NCBI GenBank assembly: GCA_950295325.1
Contig: OX485808.1
Location: 13,208,501-13,272,500 of the forward strand
Reading direction: 5' to 3'
DNA: 64,000 nt
From: Polytrichum commune
Lineage: Eukaryota > Streptophyta > Polytrichopsida > Polytrichales > Polytrichaceae
The notes under the pieces are model-generated. The model worked only from the letters and a program-made list of their open reading frames with translations. It searched no databases and was not told where the DNA came from. Positions 46,648 to 58,870 of this stretch are shown in pieces. Both the position numbers and the translations under genes were made by a program. Every line of letters starts with the position of its first letter. The stretch's first letter is position 1.

Positions 46648-48779
46648 ATCTGAAGCTTCAAAAGCTTAACCGGATCAATGTGTAGTTGCTAATCTCCACT
46701 ACATATTTGTCTTCTCTTAGCTTGCAAAATCAATCCCATCTTTTTTTCATCGTGCTTGAGAAGAGGAATTCTTTCGTTTCGTCGAAGTTGCGATTCCAAA
46801 GGTCGACTTGCAATCACGCTTAATGTCGTGGGAACAAAAACATCAAATTCTCTCAAGGTAAGCAATCAACAATAGCTCCCCAACACGAAGCATCACATTC
46901 TTGCATTCCTCCTCGTCGCTCTCACAATTTGATGAAGAACTAGGCACCATAGCTAAGATGGGCATGAACCCGCATGCGAACATAAATTCTAACCTTGTGC
47001 ACTCTCTCGTGCATTAAATTGATGTTGTGTATCTTTCTTAACAATTGACTTTGGATTTACATCGCCGCATTGAAGACTCGGAAATCGGTTGGACTTGCAA
47101 ATACTAGGATGTCAACCGATTATGCCCAAAAATCTCCCCAATCACAATTGCAAACTTAACGCTATTCAACTTCAACATTGCATTATGTGGGACCACATAT
47201 TATTCCCGTTTCTATTCTGGGATATTCTCACTATAGACATGAAAAATTCATTTGCAGCCTTGCACTGCTATTAATAGTAACAGATAAGCTGATAGGTGCT
47301 GAGTAATGTAATGAACCCTTACAGAAAAATGTTAGACACTTGCGCGCAAAACAAAGAAGGGCTTCACACCCAATTCACAAGAGCTTCGAAGAATGTAATA
47401 ATAATAATTTTTATTTCAACAAAAGTATAAGATTCGCTCTCTTCACGAGAGGAATTTATTGTATCTCGCTCGAAAACCCAAAACTCGATAATGCTCTCTC
47501 CTTCGCTCAAAAAAACTCCAACTTGATAATCCCCCCCTCTCTCCTTCGTCTCTTTCCTTTTTCCTCTCGAGTAGGTTCGGTAGTTACCCGTCAAATCCCT
47601 ACCGAATGGATGTGTCTTCCCGTGACTAGGTTTTCAAGGGTTTTAGTCATTTGACACATGTCCAAATTTTGCTCACTAACTTTAGGTCATTAGCCTAATT
47701 TTTGCTTTTTAATTTGGCTAACCTACTTTTTGAGTTTTAGTGATTAGGTCTAGCATTTCTTTACTAATGCTCTAACCAAAGTAAGTTTTGGCACTAATTT
47801 GAACCAAAATTAAGTAACTAGGTTGCTTTGGCCAAAAAAATCAACTACAAGGTATGTAAGTCTACATATCACATCTTTGCTTTATTACTTGGTTGTAACA
47901 ATAATCATTGGGCACAATGCAGTCATATATTAGACTACATTTGGAATTCAATCGCCATATGTGATGGATATTTGTTGCCATGACATATATCATAACATTT
48001 TAGTACTTTATGCCTTTATGACAACCCATGTTATTAAACTTTGATTTGAAAGCAAACAAACATAGCGAAGTATCTAACTACTTTGATAAGCATACATATT
48101 CCTAGTTGAAAGTTTAATCAACTCACTATGATGTAAAACATAGCACTAAATCAATAGTTACAATATTGGATGCTATGTTTAGGGAGGCAATAGACTTGTG
48201 ATGAAAGAAAATCCCACTCACCCACCCTTGCTTCATTTTGATGAAGAATAAAAAGGAAATGGCCTCTAAAAAGAGGAAGATCAAGCTTTGAAATCTCTCT
48301 CTCTCTCTCTCGTTCTCTCGTTCTCTCGTCATTAAAACATTTGATGGTAAACTCTTACATCAATCTACCTAGCAATTGGCTTCTTTATAAGTAGATGACT
48401 ATATGCTCAAGAGATCCTAAATGTACATGCATGGAAAGTGGTCATACTTACCATGATGGAAAGGTGACAAAGATGTAGATGGATGAAGCAAAATAACCAT
48501 AGTTACAGCCGTGACCCACGTCTCTAACCCATGGTATAAATAGGGTTTGAAAAAACTTACCACATGTAAGAACTCCAATATAAACCCTAACCCTAAAGGG
48601 AGCTTCCTTGTTTACCATTCACGCAAGTGTGAGGTGGGGTTGGCTCTATGTATACTCACTAGAATAGTAGATACGTGTTAAAAGTGAGAGAAATTAGGGC
48701 TAATCACCAAGAGGTGTATTCTACTTGGAGAGACCCAATCATGACCAAGGAACCAAGTTTGAACACCCATATGTCATTT
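46648..48779. other. Unassigned DNA
   Basis: No gene. It includes a third copy of the GATTATGCCCAAAAATCTCC motif at about 47117, CT-rich tracts at about 47530 and 48294-48330, and AT-rich stretches. Confidence 0.4.
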
Positions 48780-48990
48780 TGCAATGAATGTTGTAAATTG
48801 AAATACTACAATGCATTTGATGTAGTTTAAATGTGTGGTACATGGATAACAACTGGGTCCTGCTGTTATTTACCTCGTGTATGTAGCTTATCCTCAAATG
48901 TTTGTTGGTTGGTTGCATGGGCACAGGTGAGGCAGGCCCTTCACACTTTCAATACAATGATGTATTATGATTATGACATTTTATGCATAT
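48780..48990 (+). repeat. Dispersed repeat D2, copy 2
   Basis: Partner of 45280-45490; see there for the shared landmarks. Confidence 0.45.
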
Positions 48991-49194
48991 CTATTGGTTG
49001 AAGTTACTAGGAACATTTCCCTTGTAAGTACTCTTTACATGTGGTGGATTAGCTATAATATGTGCTTTGAAGTAAAACATGAAGATAAGTGATTAAACTT
49101 CCAAGGTATGGGACAGTCAAAATCAAACTTTTGTTGTTGGGTACCATTTGATAGCAAAAACCCTAAGTAAGGTACATATTCTTGTAAAGCAAAT

Positions 49195-49535
49195 TAAGGT
49201 ATTTAATGTCAATGTGGTAACTTTTTGGATGACACTTCTTATGAATAAATGAACAGATACTGTCATGAATGATGGATAAGTTCATCCATTGGCCAAAACC
49301 ATACATTCACTTGTCACCAACTTGTGATGAACTATAGTCATGGATGATTGAAATTTGGATGAAAATCACTTAATAAGTGACAGTAATTGCAACACTAATT
49401 TTTTTTACAAGGAATGACAAATAGTGTTGTGTTGACATTTAGTGTTGGTGACACTATACCGTGGTTTACAAATAGTATTGAGCAAGACAATTAGAATTGG
49501 TGGCGCTAAATATCAGATGTAGTGTAGTTCTCCTC
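49195..49535 (+). repeat. Dispersed repeat R2, copy 2
   Basis: It matches 25640-26000 in order (GTCAATGTGGTAACTTTT, GGATGAAAATCACTTAATAA, TTTACAAGGAATGAC, ATTAGAATTGGTGGCGCTAA). The right end carries GATGTAGTGTAG, similar to the termini of the CTACAC-type MITEs. Confidence 0.65.
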
Positions 49536-49631
49536 CACCTGACGGTTCTGTAGTCTATGAATATGGATTGCAGATTTACCATTGTAGTAGATCATAAAAC
49601 CATATCTAGTGGAAGAGAAATACTGGTCAGT

Positions 49632-50117
49632 TCACATGATCCCCATAAGCATAATATGCAATGTCTGAAGAGGTCCATACAATGTGAGCTCTCTGAGGTT
49701 GCAATTAAATCTCATCAAGAGTAAATTGGTTAATTTGGATGCTGAGGGAGTTATATGAGGACCATTTTTGAGGTCACCAGCACTGAATTCCTTCACTGAT
49801 TCAAGTCCATCAATTGCTTCACACCCTGTGCGTATTTGATCCGCAATCGCAAGTTTCTGATGGAGTTGTAGGTGGAACTCCAAGTCTCTTTCTGCCACAA
49901 TTCACATCAAATGCTGGTAACATTGTGTTGGATGTGGATGTTAGGTTGCTCTCACAGAAGAAATTCTTTGTCCACAGTCATTCCTGTCTTCTGAGCATGA
50001 CTTAAAATCTTCTGGTCTTTCTCACGCAAACAAAGAAATGGGCCCAAATGGATGAATCCAAGACAGGAATTTGTCAGAGAAAGCAACTGAACTACACACT
50101 GAAAAGGGCTGCAATAG

Positions 50118-50151
<34 letters not shown>

Positions 50152-51160
50152 CTGTGTGTGTGTGTGTGTGTGTGCGCGTGCGTGTGTGTGTCCAGTCAAT
50201 CGGAGCCATTGAAGAGGATAAATCATTCATTCCTTCATTTCTGAAAATGCAAATGAAGCATATGAAATATTCAAGTCTTACTAGCTAGTTGTTCAGTGAT
50301 GGACTTCAAAGTTCACACTTGACATGGGAAATGTGCCATTATTTTCATTGCCCTCATCGAATTCCAACTTCTGGGATTTAGTTTTGGTACTCTGAACATG
50401 CGACCAGAATACCACTGTAAAACCAAAAGCTGGAGAAGGAGAAACATGCGACGATTTCTCTGCAGATTCGGAGACTCCTTGTTCGAGCTTCTGGGCCATT
50501 AACATCATCTGTATCAATACTTGTGTACGAGTGAGGAATTGATCAACTGACAGAAATTCTTTGTTGGAACATTCGATATCCTAATATTTGGGTGCTGCAC
50601 AACTGCACCTCGAGGTGGACACATAATTTTCTCGCATAGTCTATTCTTGTACTTCATTGTTGTCAAGCTTAAGAAAAGCAAGTGGTTTGGGAAGTTCATG
50701 AGGAAGGGGTCTATTGTGGACACTTCTAACTCCACGTACAATTTGGCCGTTGGATCAGATTAGGCATCGTTTCGTCATATTCGCAATTTTGCAAATCATG
50801 CAGATTGTCAGTTCAAGTTTCTTAGAGCTGGAGTTGACTCGGATGCAAAAGTTACAAGAGGTCAAAGTGAAAATTCACTTCGAGTGATCACAGAGGCCCT
50901 CCCCATCGTGTTAACTATTGAACCTAAAATTGTGTCCATATTTCTGAGCACGTAGTCCAATGTCATTGTAAGACACGTCTTTTCGGTGTTTGTTCTTTAA
51001 CAACAATTCTTGCCATATACTGCAGTACCACCACTCAGTTATAGGCGTCAGATTAAGAGTCTGAGTGACCTCATAAGGCCAACATACCAAAGCAACTGGT
51101 GATGGTTTACTCTTCACAATGACCACCAAATTCCAAATAACATGACATTCTTGCTCCACC
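49632..51160 (-). pseudogene. Coding-like debris on the minus strand, not recognised
   Basis: Several minus-strand stretches look protein-like: one begins near AERDLEFHLQLHQKLAIAD (49.6-49.9 kb), another contains WNLVVIVKSKPSPVALVCW (50.9-51.16 kb). A DGEG-x-CDH-like peptide is encoded twice, near 50.9 and 51.3 kb, hinting at a duplicated exon. A long compound microsatellite lies between them. I cannot name a family. It may be a dead host gene. Confidence 0.2.
50117..50191 (+). repeat. Compound (TG)n(TA)n(TG)n microsatellite
   Basis: Alternating purine-pyrimidine tract of about 75 bp, a potential Z-DNA former. Confidence 0.9.
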
Positions 51161-51589
51161 TGTTAAAAATGACAATATAACATTCACTCTCACAATATGT
51201 GAAAAGAAGTATCAGCTGCAGTGTAATTTAGCATGGCAGCAAGCAAGCAATTTCATCTCACTCTCCAGGTTCTCTCTCTTTATGTGATCACAGACTCGGC
51301 CCTCGCCATCTGTCACCCAAATGCTCGTGTCCAAGTAAGAAGAGTATCTTAGGTCCAAATTTTGAAACTTTTTGTGGACTTTGCTGCATTTGCAGTGGCC
51401 ATAGAGAACCGGTCACTGCGGTGTTGTAATTAACTGCCTGTCAAGTTAGTTCAAAAGAAATGCATGATACCGTGTGTGAGCCGCATGGAGATTGAACACA
51501 TGTTGAACTCAGAATGCAATTAACCTGGTGGACAAAATTCTTTCTGTCATCCATGTGGTGTAAGATAAGGTGTATGTGGGTATTAAGTG

Positions 51590-51985
51590 GCTCCTTTCAT
51601 GCTCTTCAGCTTCTATCAATTATTAGACTCAAGCAACAAAACTTGTGTTGCATCAGCCTATCTATGATGGAGCATCAACAAAAAATCGGATTGAAAATTA
51701 GATTTTCCCTGATTTAGTTAAGAATATGTGTGTGGATTGATCGAATGAATACCTAAGTCTCCCCGATTGTGTTGACTATTTGTGTTGGCCAATTGTGTCA
51801 GCAAATCAAGGGAAATAACTTACCACTTATTGAGTCTAGAATGTTTGATGCATTGTGAGCATGTGGTCAATCTCTTGTAAACACATGTCTTGTTGGGTTC
51901 CGTAGATCTAACCTAACCACACGCCACTCAAATATAGGCATCCAATTAAGATAAACTGACTCTCAAATCCGAAACATTGACTCAC
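51590..51985 (+). repeat. Dispersed repeat family D1, copy 4
   Basis: The clearest copy: CGGATTGAAAATTAGA, TGATTTAGTTA, GTTGACTATT, CAATCTCTTGTAAACACATG, CTAACCACACGCCACTCAAA and CCAATTAAGATAA, in the order seen in the other four copies. Confidence 0.65.
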
Positions 51986-52164
51986 TACATCTATTTTCAC
52001 CCACAATGTCAGGCAAATAAAAGCAAAAACATACAAACTTCCACTTATGTAAGTTAACAGTCATAGTCTAGAACATCATTTCAAAGCCTCATGTCTATTG
52101 TAAAACTACACATGGAGTAACAACGATTTGAAGAGGACTAAATACATTGTAGCCTACCATCTAC

Positions 52165-53202
52165 CTATAGATCAAAAAAATTGTCTACCCTCCTTTAGAA
52201 GCTAGAACAACTTGGATATGATTGGGCATGCTATGATAGACTTTTTGACACTACTCAAGAGTGGTGGAATGGAAGGAAGGTTGCACACGCTCCCACAATT
52301 GATGCTTTCCTTTGGTTGGTGTTGGATACTCATTCAATTTTCTTTTCACAAGTGCCCACAAACACTCCATTCCATTGGATTTAAGTTAGGTGATTGAGGA
52401 GCCCAAGTAAGTACATCAAAATTTTGCATTAACAACCGTTAATTGACTAATTTTGTAATATGTTTAGAATCATTATCATGCTAAAATATGACACAAGAAG
52501 GGTTGAAACATTACCATTCAATTGTCTTCATGACCCCATCTTGAAGAATGCTAAGATACATAACTTGTGTCATCTTCCCCTCTATCTTGCACATGTAACC
52601 CATGGCATGGGAAGTCATACACCCCCATCCAAACATTGCACCACCTCCATGTGTAATTGTCTAACTCACATGATGAGCTTGTAATTAAAATTCTCCATCC
52701 CTCACCCAACACCAAGCGTGGCCATCATACTGAAATTGATTAATCTTAGTATCATCACTAAAAAACACCCTATACCAATCATGGATAGTCCAATCTTCAT
52801 GACCTTGAGCAAATTCCAACCTGCAATGCACATTCTTGGCCATGAGCAACGGCTTCTTTTGCTCTCTAATGACCCAAAACCTGATTCATGAAGTGCACAC
52901 CTCAATGTGTTGATGCTCACTACCACATTCAAGTGCTCACTCAAAGCATTCCTCACGTCTATAACATTATCTAGTCCACCAACTGTGATGCCTCTTACAC
53001 ACACTCGCCGTTGAGTAGGGGTGATGCTTCTTGGGCGCCCTCCTTTTGAAGGCTTCACATGACGAACACACTCTCTATGAATCCTAAAGCATGTAGATTG
53101 AGAGACACCCAACAATTTTGACACTTCACATGTGCTACACTCATGTTGCAACAGGGCCATAGCATTCAACCACTTTTCCTCTGGTAATGCTCTTATAGGC
53201 AA
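52165..53202 (-). pseudogene. Tc1-type (DD34E) transposase pseudogene
   Basis: The N-terminal part has a helix-turn-helix typical of Tc1 transposases (CEVSKLLGVSQSTCFRIHRE) followed by the GRPRSITP linker. Further on lie DWTIHDWYRVFFSDDTKINQ, with the first catalytic Asp at codon 52754-52756; GGAMFGWGCMTSHAMG; FQHDN-like with the second Asp at 52475-52477; and SPNLNPMEW with Glu at 52370-52372. The three are in one frame with 92 and 34 residues between them, which is the Tc1 DD34E arrangement. The tail reads RKLNEYPTPTKGKHQLWERV. It is dead: one frameshift after the GSLES region, one after the PMEW motif, and at least five in-frame stops between the catalytic residues. No ATG is seen at the proposed start. 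Terminal repeats were not identified. Confidence 0.85.
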
Positions 53203-54749
53203 AGAAAACCTTCACAATTGTAAGAGAAAGTGTCCTAAGAGGCCACACTACTAACCATAAATGAGAGGAAGAACCTTAGGCAGTGTTGTGAACTATTCTT
53301 GCAATTGAAGGTGAGTGATGAAAACAATTCCAAAACTAAGTCAATAAACCTAAATTCACTTGAAATGCAATTGCTCTCTTGTTTGTTGTAGTAGTCAAGC
53401 AAAAATTTGGGCGGATGATAGCTAGCTCGGTTGTGCATCCAACCCAATTTACAGTTTGAAAAAAAGATTGATATTACTCTTCTAGATATGGCTTCCCAAA
53501 ATTTGTTGTTTTACTGTTTGACTCAATTTTGAGAATCAGCGTAAATAACCAAATAAGGCCCACATACCTTACAACTCACACGGACAAACTTCTTTATTTG
53601 CAGTACATTTGCCCAAAGATCACCTAAAGACTGAAGAATATGTTCTTGGAACTACTAGCCTCATCCATTTTGCTACAACGATTGTTTCAAACCAATGGTA
53701 AGCATGCCTAATTTAATGAATTGCTTAGTATTTCAGTTGCCTATAATGGAGTGTTGTGTGCTTAGATGTGGATATAAAAACGGACACCAAATCGACACGT
53801 GTTGAAAAGGCATTGAACTTTGAGGGGATGGTGCTATATGATAAGTCTTTAAGAAGAATGAGAAATTTCACTTATGACTAATGAATAAGATATTCATGTG
53901 AGCTCTAAAGATTATGAGGGAAATGGCTATGGCATTTCCTAATAACTTATACAAACTGTGTATGTAGTATTGGAGGTGAAGTGGGCTACATAGAAAACGA
54001 AGACCCTGAAGAGAGTTTTTTTTTGGGGGGGGGGCACAAATTGAAAATTCAATTGCAGAGAGAACCCCTAAAGAGAGTTTTTATAAAAGCAAAGAGAAGG
54101 GAGAAATATCCCAATGTACGGTGTGTCCCACAACCCAAGAGTAAGTATATCTACTTAGGGAGGGTTCACACCTATGGGTAAGTCCTCATTGTAGTTAGTA
54201 AAGTTACCTACACAATCTATGGTGTTTAGTGTCACATACACTATGACATTCAACGTAGCACATTGGGATACTTGAGATGATAGTCTTGCGTTTTTAGTAT
54301 GTAAGGGGAAATATTATTGAGCATACTAATGGCATATGTCATGTGTTTACAATTTAATATGCAAGAGGAAGATATTCTTGAGCATACTAATGGCAAGTGT
54401 CATTTGTGTACACTTTAGTTAACTTGTAGCCCATTACGTAGCATCGACATACACCTCATAACACTATTAAACATACTCGTGTCAATATGTCTCAAAATAG
54501 GGTAAGTGACACTATTACACACGTGACAAACATTACCATAAACGGTATAGTGTAGCAGTAAACCAACCTGCCTCTAAGTTAACCTAAACGTCATTTCATT
54601 CACACCTACAAGTAACTTTACTAAAATGTCACCTACCAAACGTGGGTACCTTAGTTCTATTTAGAAATGACAATGTTGTTACTTACCCTCCGTGCCACGT
54701 GTCATCGCACTAGCTCATCGACAAATCTCGGTGGAAATACCAACCCAAT
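53203..54749. other. Unassigned DNA with a 61 bp tandem duplication
   Basis: No gene. GAGCATACTAATGGCA occurs at 54319 and 54380, marking two 61 bp units. Motifs like GTGACACTATTACAC recall the R2 repeats. A G-run lies near 54026. Confidence 0.45.
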
Positions 54750-54752
54750 TGA

Positions 54753-55234
54753 GGGCCACTTCACACACAAGCCAAGAGCCGTGACCGTGAAATTGTGAGA
54801 GCCCGAAAGAAAGTGTCCAAAGGTTGTCCCAACACACCTCCAAAATCATACAGGGGCATGGACCCTCAAGTGTAGTATGAAGTCATATGTGACCGGACCC
54901 TCAATCCAATGCTATTTTAGTGGATTTCTATTCACGCGGGTCCTCATAGACCAACGTTTGTGAGCGTTCGGAGTGCCATGGTCTCCCGCCGGTTTTGTGT
55001 TAGGCCTACCTCCAAGAGGTGGATTTTGAAAAGAGTCCAAGTGACCATGAGACATGATCCATTCGATGCCATGTAGAAATCCATGTGTACTTTACATCCA
55101 TCTTGCATTCATATTCTCCGTTAATCCCTCAAGCGTAGAGTAAAGTGAACTTGGACCGGCTCCGCCTTTTCCACCAATGAGAGTGCTTGAAGTGAAATGG
55201 TCACGGGCTCTCAGTCTCGTGTGTGAAGTGGCCC
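54753..55234. mobile_element. PIF/Harbinger-like MITE
   Basis: The ends GGGCCACTTCACACACAAGC and, inward from the right, GGGCCACTTCACACACGAGA continue into AGAGCC-GTGACC as inverted repeats. TGA stands on both sides (54750-54752 and 55235-55237), a 3 bp duplication that departs from the usual TTA/TAA. The terminal pattern GGGCCRCTTYACAC is shared with the H2 elements. Confidence 0.8.
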
Positions 55235-55237
55235 TGA

Positions 55238-57699
55238 GAGTTGTCTGTGCGGGTGCAGACATCCAGATCCGGATGGCGGTATGTCTATGTTGCTTTGGGG
55301 ACTTCATTTTTTTAATGGCCTGTCAGTTTGACTTGGGCTATTTCTTGTGTTGCATTTTTAATTCTAGAGGTCGGAGGCGGAATGATAAGATCTATTTTCA
55401 AAATATTTCAAACACTTTTAATGTTTTTTTTTATAAAAATCATTGAAGACATCAATCCGTGAGGTCCTTTATGGCAAATTAATGTCAAAAATATTCCCCT
55501 CTTTTAAGATAAGTTCTTTGAGGTCTTTCCCGCCCAATCATTGATCCAAGACTGCGGATGGATCATCCCCGAAATGCGAAATTTGTCTTGGTCAACATTA
55601 GTTTGTGTGGCAGGGCTCCAGGTTCAAGCACGGCCGTTGAAGTTGAATGTACTAATGTTATATGGTAGTATGGAACAATTGGCGAAGTTGCCCATGTCTA
55701 TATTCGCCCTACTACCATGGACTGACTGTAATAGTGAATTTATAATAAATAAATAAACGTTAAAAAAACGCCTCAAAATTTGCCCAACATTTTTAAACAG
55801 ATTACAAATAGATGCACCACTAGTTATTTCTTTAACAACCAGCGTTTGCATGGACATAAACTGTAACGTACCTCGTTAAATTGTTCATAAACAATAAACA
55901 AACATTTATTAACAAGAGGCTCACCTCCGAACCTAGAGACACACACAAAACATAACATGTGTTCTCCTTCCCGGAGCCCTATCTATACATAGTATTCATA
56001 AGATACTTTCAGAAGTCTCAAGTCTTTCTATACATAGACTGAAGTCTCCTTATTTATATGCGTATATCACCTCCACTACCCTTTACAAAGATAAGAGTAA
56101 TCCGACTACTCATCCCTCGACTTTCCATGCATCCACGCTTCTTAATCTTGGACATTCATCCCTGCGATTTATTTCCATCCTCAATAATACATTTCCAAAT
56201 TAGTCCATTCTATGAACGTTTTCCACTGCACTTATGTATATATCTTTTGAATCATTAAGAATAAGAACCAAAGCATGGGGAGTGTAGAGAGAGTTGGGTT
56301 CTTGTTTTTATTATAATTTACGGCTAGAATTCAACTCCAATGGTGAAGAAGCGATTGTCGTACTTGTATGATCAAGATTCTTAAGGGTTTAAGCTGTACT
56401 TTGCAGCAAGATTATTAATGCATTTCGTTTGATTTTAATTGCATGTTCTGTCGTTGTTGATGATTCCTTGAAACCCTAGATTTTTGTTGTCCACTTTGGT
56501 GTGAAGAGTGTTAATACTGCATAAGTTGAGTGCAATTTCTGGATGCTTTTGACTCCTTTTGTGAAATTTTGTGCCACTACGGCGACAAAACATTTGGGGT
56601 AAGAAGGTGGAGGTGAGGGAGAATATAATAAAAGTAACGTTGGGTTTAGTTTATACACCAATGTGAATGGGAGCCCGTTCCTCTGTATTGTGTTCATGTT
56701 TGACCAAGCGTCACTGTAAGGGTACTTCCTCCCTCTCGGAAGGTGGGCTTTTTTAGTTGAAAAAACGCATAACCTTACATCTAGGGGGGGGGGTCTATGG
56801 GGGGTTGTTTGTTGTCTAGCTTCCTTTTGTTTAGTATTGGTATGTGAGGTATTTAATGGCAATTTGGTGTAATTGTTTCATGAGTGCTTTGATCTCAATT
56901 TTTAGTATTTTGAGTCTTTCTAAATCTTTAATTGGTTGTTCATGAATAGCCCCTCTAACACCTGTTGTGATGGTGATGAGAGGGTTGATTTGCCAACCTG
57001 TTGTTCTCAGTGCTTGTATGAGTGGGTTGTATTTAGCGGTTTTTTCGTTGTGGGGTGAGGGAGACGTGAGCTTGCTTGCTTAGGGTCCTTGTTGGTTGTA
57101 GAATAAGCTATCTTCCAATCCGGGCAATACGACATACTTAACATGGCACGTAAGCCCAATTACAAAGAGACACCCACCTTCCAGCCAACAAACTTTGAAC
57201 CCTTCAAATAAGTCATATGAACTCCAAATTTGAAAATCATAAATATTCCCACTTGTACGTGTGTTTTGATTGTGTACACTACAACACATATGTGTCAAGT
57301 TTTTTTCCTATTAACCATTACACCTTCTCAAAATTTTATGACATGCAAAGATCACTTCTCTCATTTGTGTGTTGTTAAATTCTTTAACATAAAAGATATG
57401 GAGATTGAAAAGAAAAAATGAAAAAATGATCAAGAAAAATGACCTCAAAATCCCCTTAATTTCAACTTGGGCCAGATATTATATTTCCAAATTCAATCAC
57501 CTACCCTCGTGTATTAACAAGTTGACCCCTAAAAACCGAGAAGGATTTATATATCCACACAACTAGTCATGACCATCCATAACAATGTACACATTTATGC
57601 TATAATATTTTGAATTGGGACGTATGGATGGTAAAATTTATGTGTGAACAATTCTAACTTTACAATCATATCATTTGCATGGTCAAATCCACCACTAGA
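55238..57699. other. Unassigned DNA with a possible LTR remnant
   Basis: No gene. At 55862 a TGTAACGTACCTCG stretch followed by ATAAACAATAAACAAA resembles the start of the chromovirus LTR family, but no matching far end was found. A G-run lies near 56785. Confidence 0.35.
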
Positions 57700-57890
57700 A
57701 GTACAATTTCCTTTAGAGACTAATAAGTCTCCCACATAGTATGTTTTGAAATACTTTGAGCATGTTTTGTAATCTATTTTAAACACATGTCTTTTTGATG
57801 TGAGTTCTTTGAGTCACACCTAACCACATAGTAGTCAAGTATAAGTGTTTGACTAAGATATGTAACCAAATTAGGCATGTCTACCTTATA
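57700..57890 (+). repeat. Dispersed repeat family D1, copy 5
   Basis: It contains AATCTATTTTAAACACATGT, CACACCTAACCACATAG and AGTCAAGTATAAGTGTTTGA in the family order. Confidence 0.5.
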
Positions 57891-58690
57891 CTTACACCAT
57901 GGATGAAATTTTGGAATGGTTATTTCGAGGGTTGCCTAACTGATCATAGCAGTATTTATTGCAATGGACCCTACTTCTCATCCATTGAGTAAAGACATTA
58001 TGAATCGTCTACATTCTACAATTGCTTTTTCTTAGGCGTGTTAATGTTGTGAAATTAGCGCTATAGAGCCAAGAGTTAGTCTAGTGACTTCCAATTTATC
58101 ATACAATCAAATATATGTCATGGACAATTATCATTTTGAGTCTATCAACAAATTGTCACAAATATGGTCATGTTTTCATTCTTGTTGCATGGTGTGCCGC
58201 AAATTCATCCATGAGGTACGTTATGCACCGGGTACTTTGTTGTTGTTGTTGGAATTCACCATGTATTACTTGAAGTCCTTCATAGGTCATTACAAATCTT
58301 ACATAGGGGAAATCTATCATCCAACCGATGGACATCATATATATACATGTATTTAGGCAACCCATGGCGGAGCAAGGTGGGTGTTGAACACAATCATCAT
58401 TCAAAGTTTCAAAATGGTTGGCTATCAACGGCAATATGTTGAATGGATGGTTCAGGGAGAGGCTAAGACATTAATTCACATGCATAGGTGCAACTGACCA
58501 AAGTGGCATGGGTTCAAACTAGTGTAAATACATGGAATGATATGATAATTGTTTCAAATGAAGAAACTGCAACACCAATCATCATTGATAGAATGCCGTA
58601 AACTATGTAAGCTAAGAGTATTTAGTTTGAAGGTAACCAAGGAAGGGATACTCGGTTCGGCCTCACGAAAGTCAATTGGCTCACCCTCCA
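57891..58690. other. Unassigned DNA, no gene seen
   Basis: Short frames only; no repeat boundary recognised. Confidence 0.4.
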
Positions 58691-58699
58691 TTCCACCAT

Positions 58700-58870
58700 G
58701 TGATCACTTAGGCTAGTCGAGGAGGAGGGCCTATAGCCCTTTCTTGAAATGACGCCCTCTCAAGCGGCCACGTCGCCTGAGAGGTTAGGATTAGGGTTAA
58801 GGCCTTCCTCCTCTCTTCTTCTTCCTTTCCTTCTACTCCTCCTCCGTAGCCAGGAGTTGGATTGAGGGAT
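58700..58870 (+). promoter_or_regulatory. Candidate host promoter / 5' leader
   Basis: A compact cluster of plant promoter features: AAGCGGCCACGTCGCC with an ACGT core, GGATTAGGGTTAAGG (telo-box-like), then a strong pyrimidine patch CTTCCTCCTCTCTTCTTCTT and more CT-rich leader-like sequence up to about 58855. The following 350 bp is GC-richer than the region. No TATA box is evident. Supported by pattern only. Confidence 0.35.

Noticed and set aside
52212-52684. Two plus-strand frames
   Set aside because: They are antisense to the Tc1-type transposase pseudogene.
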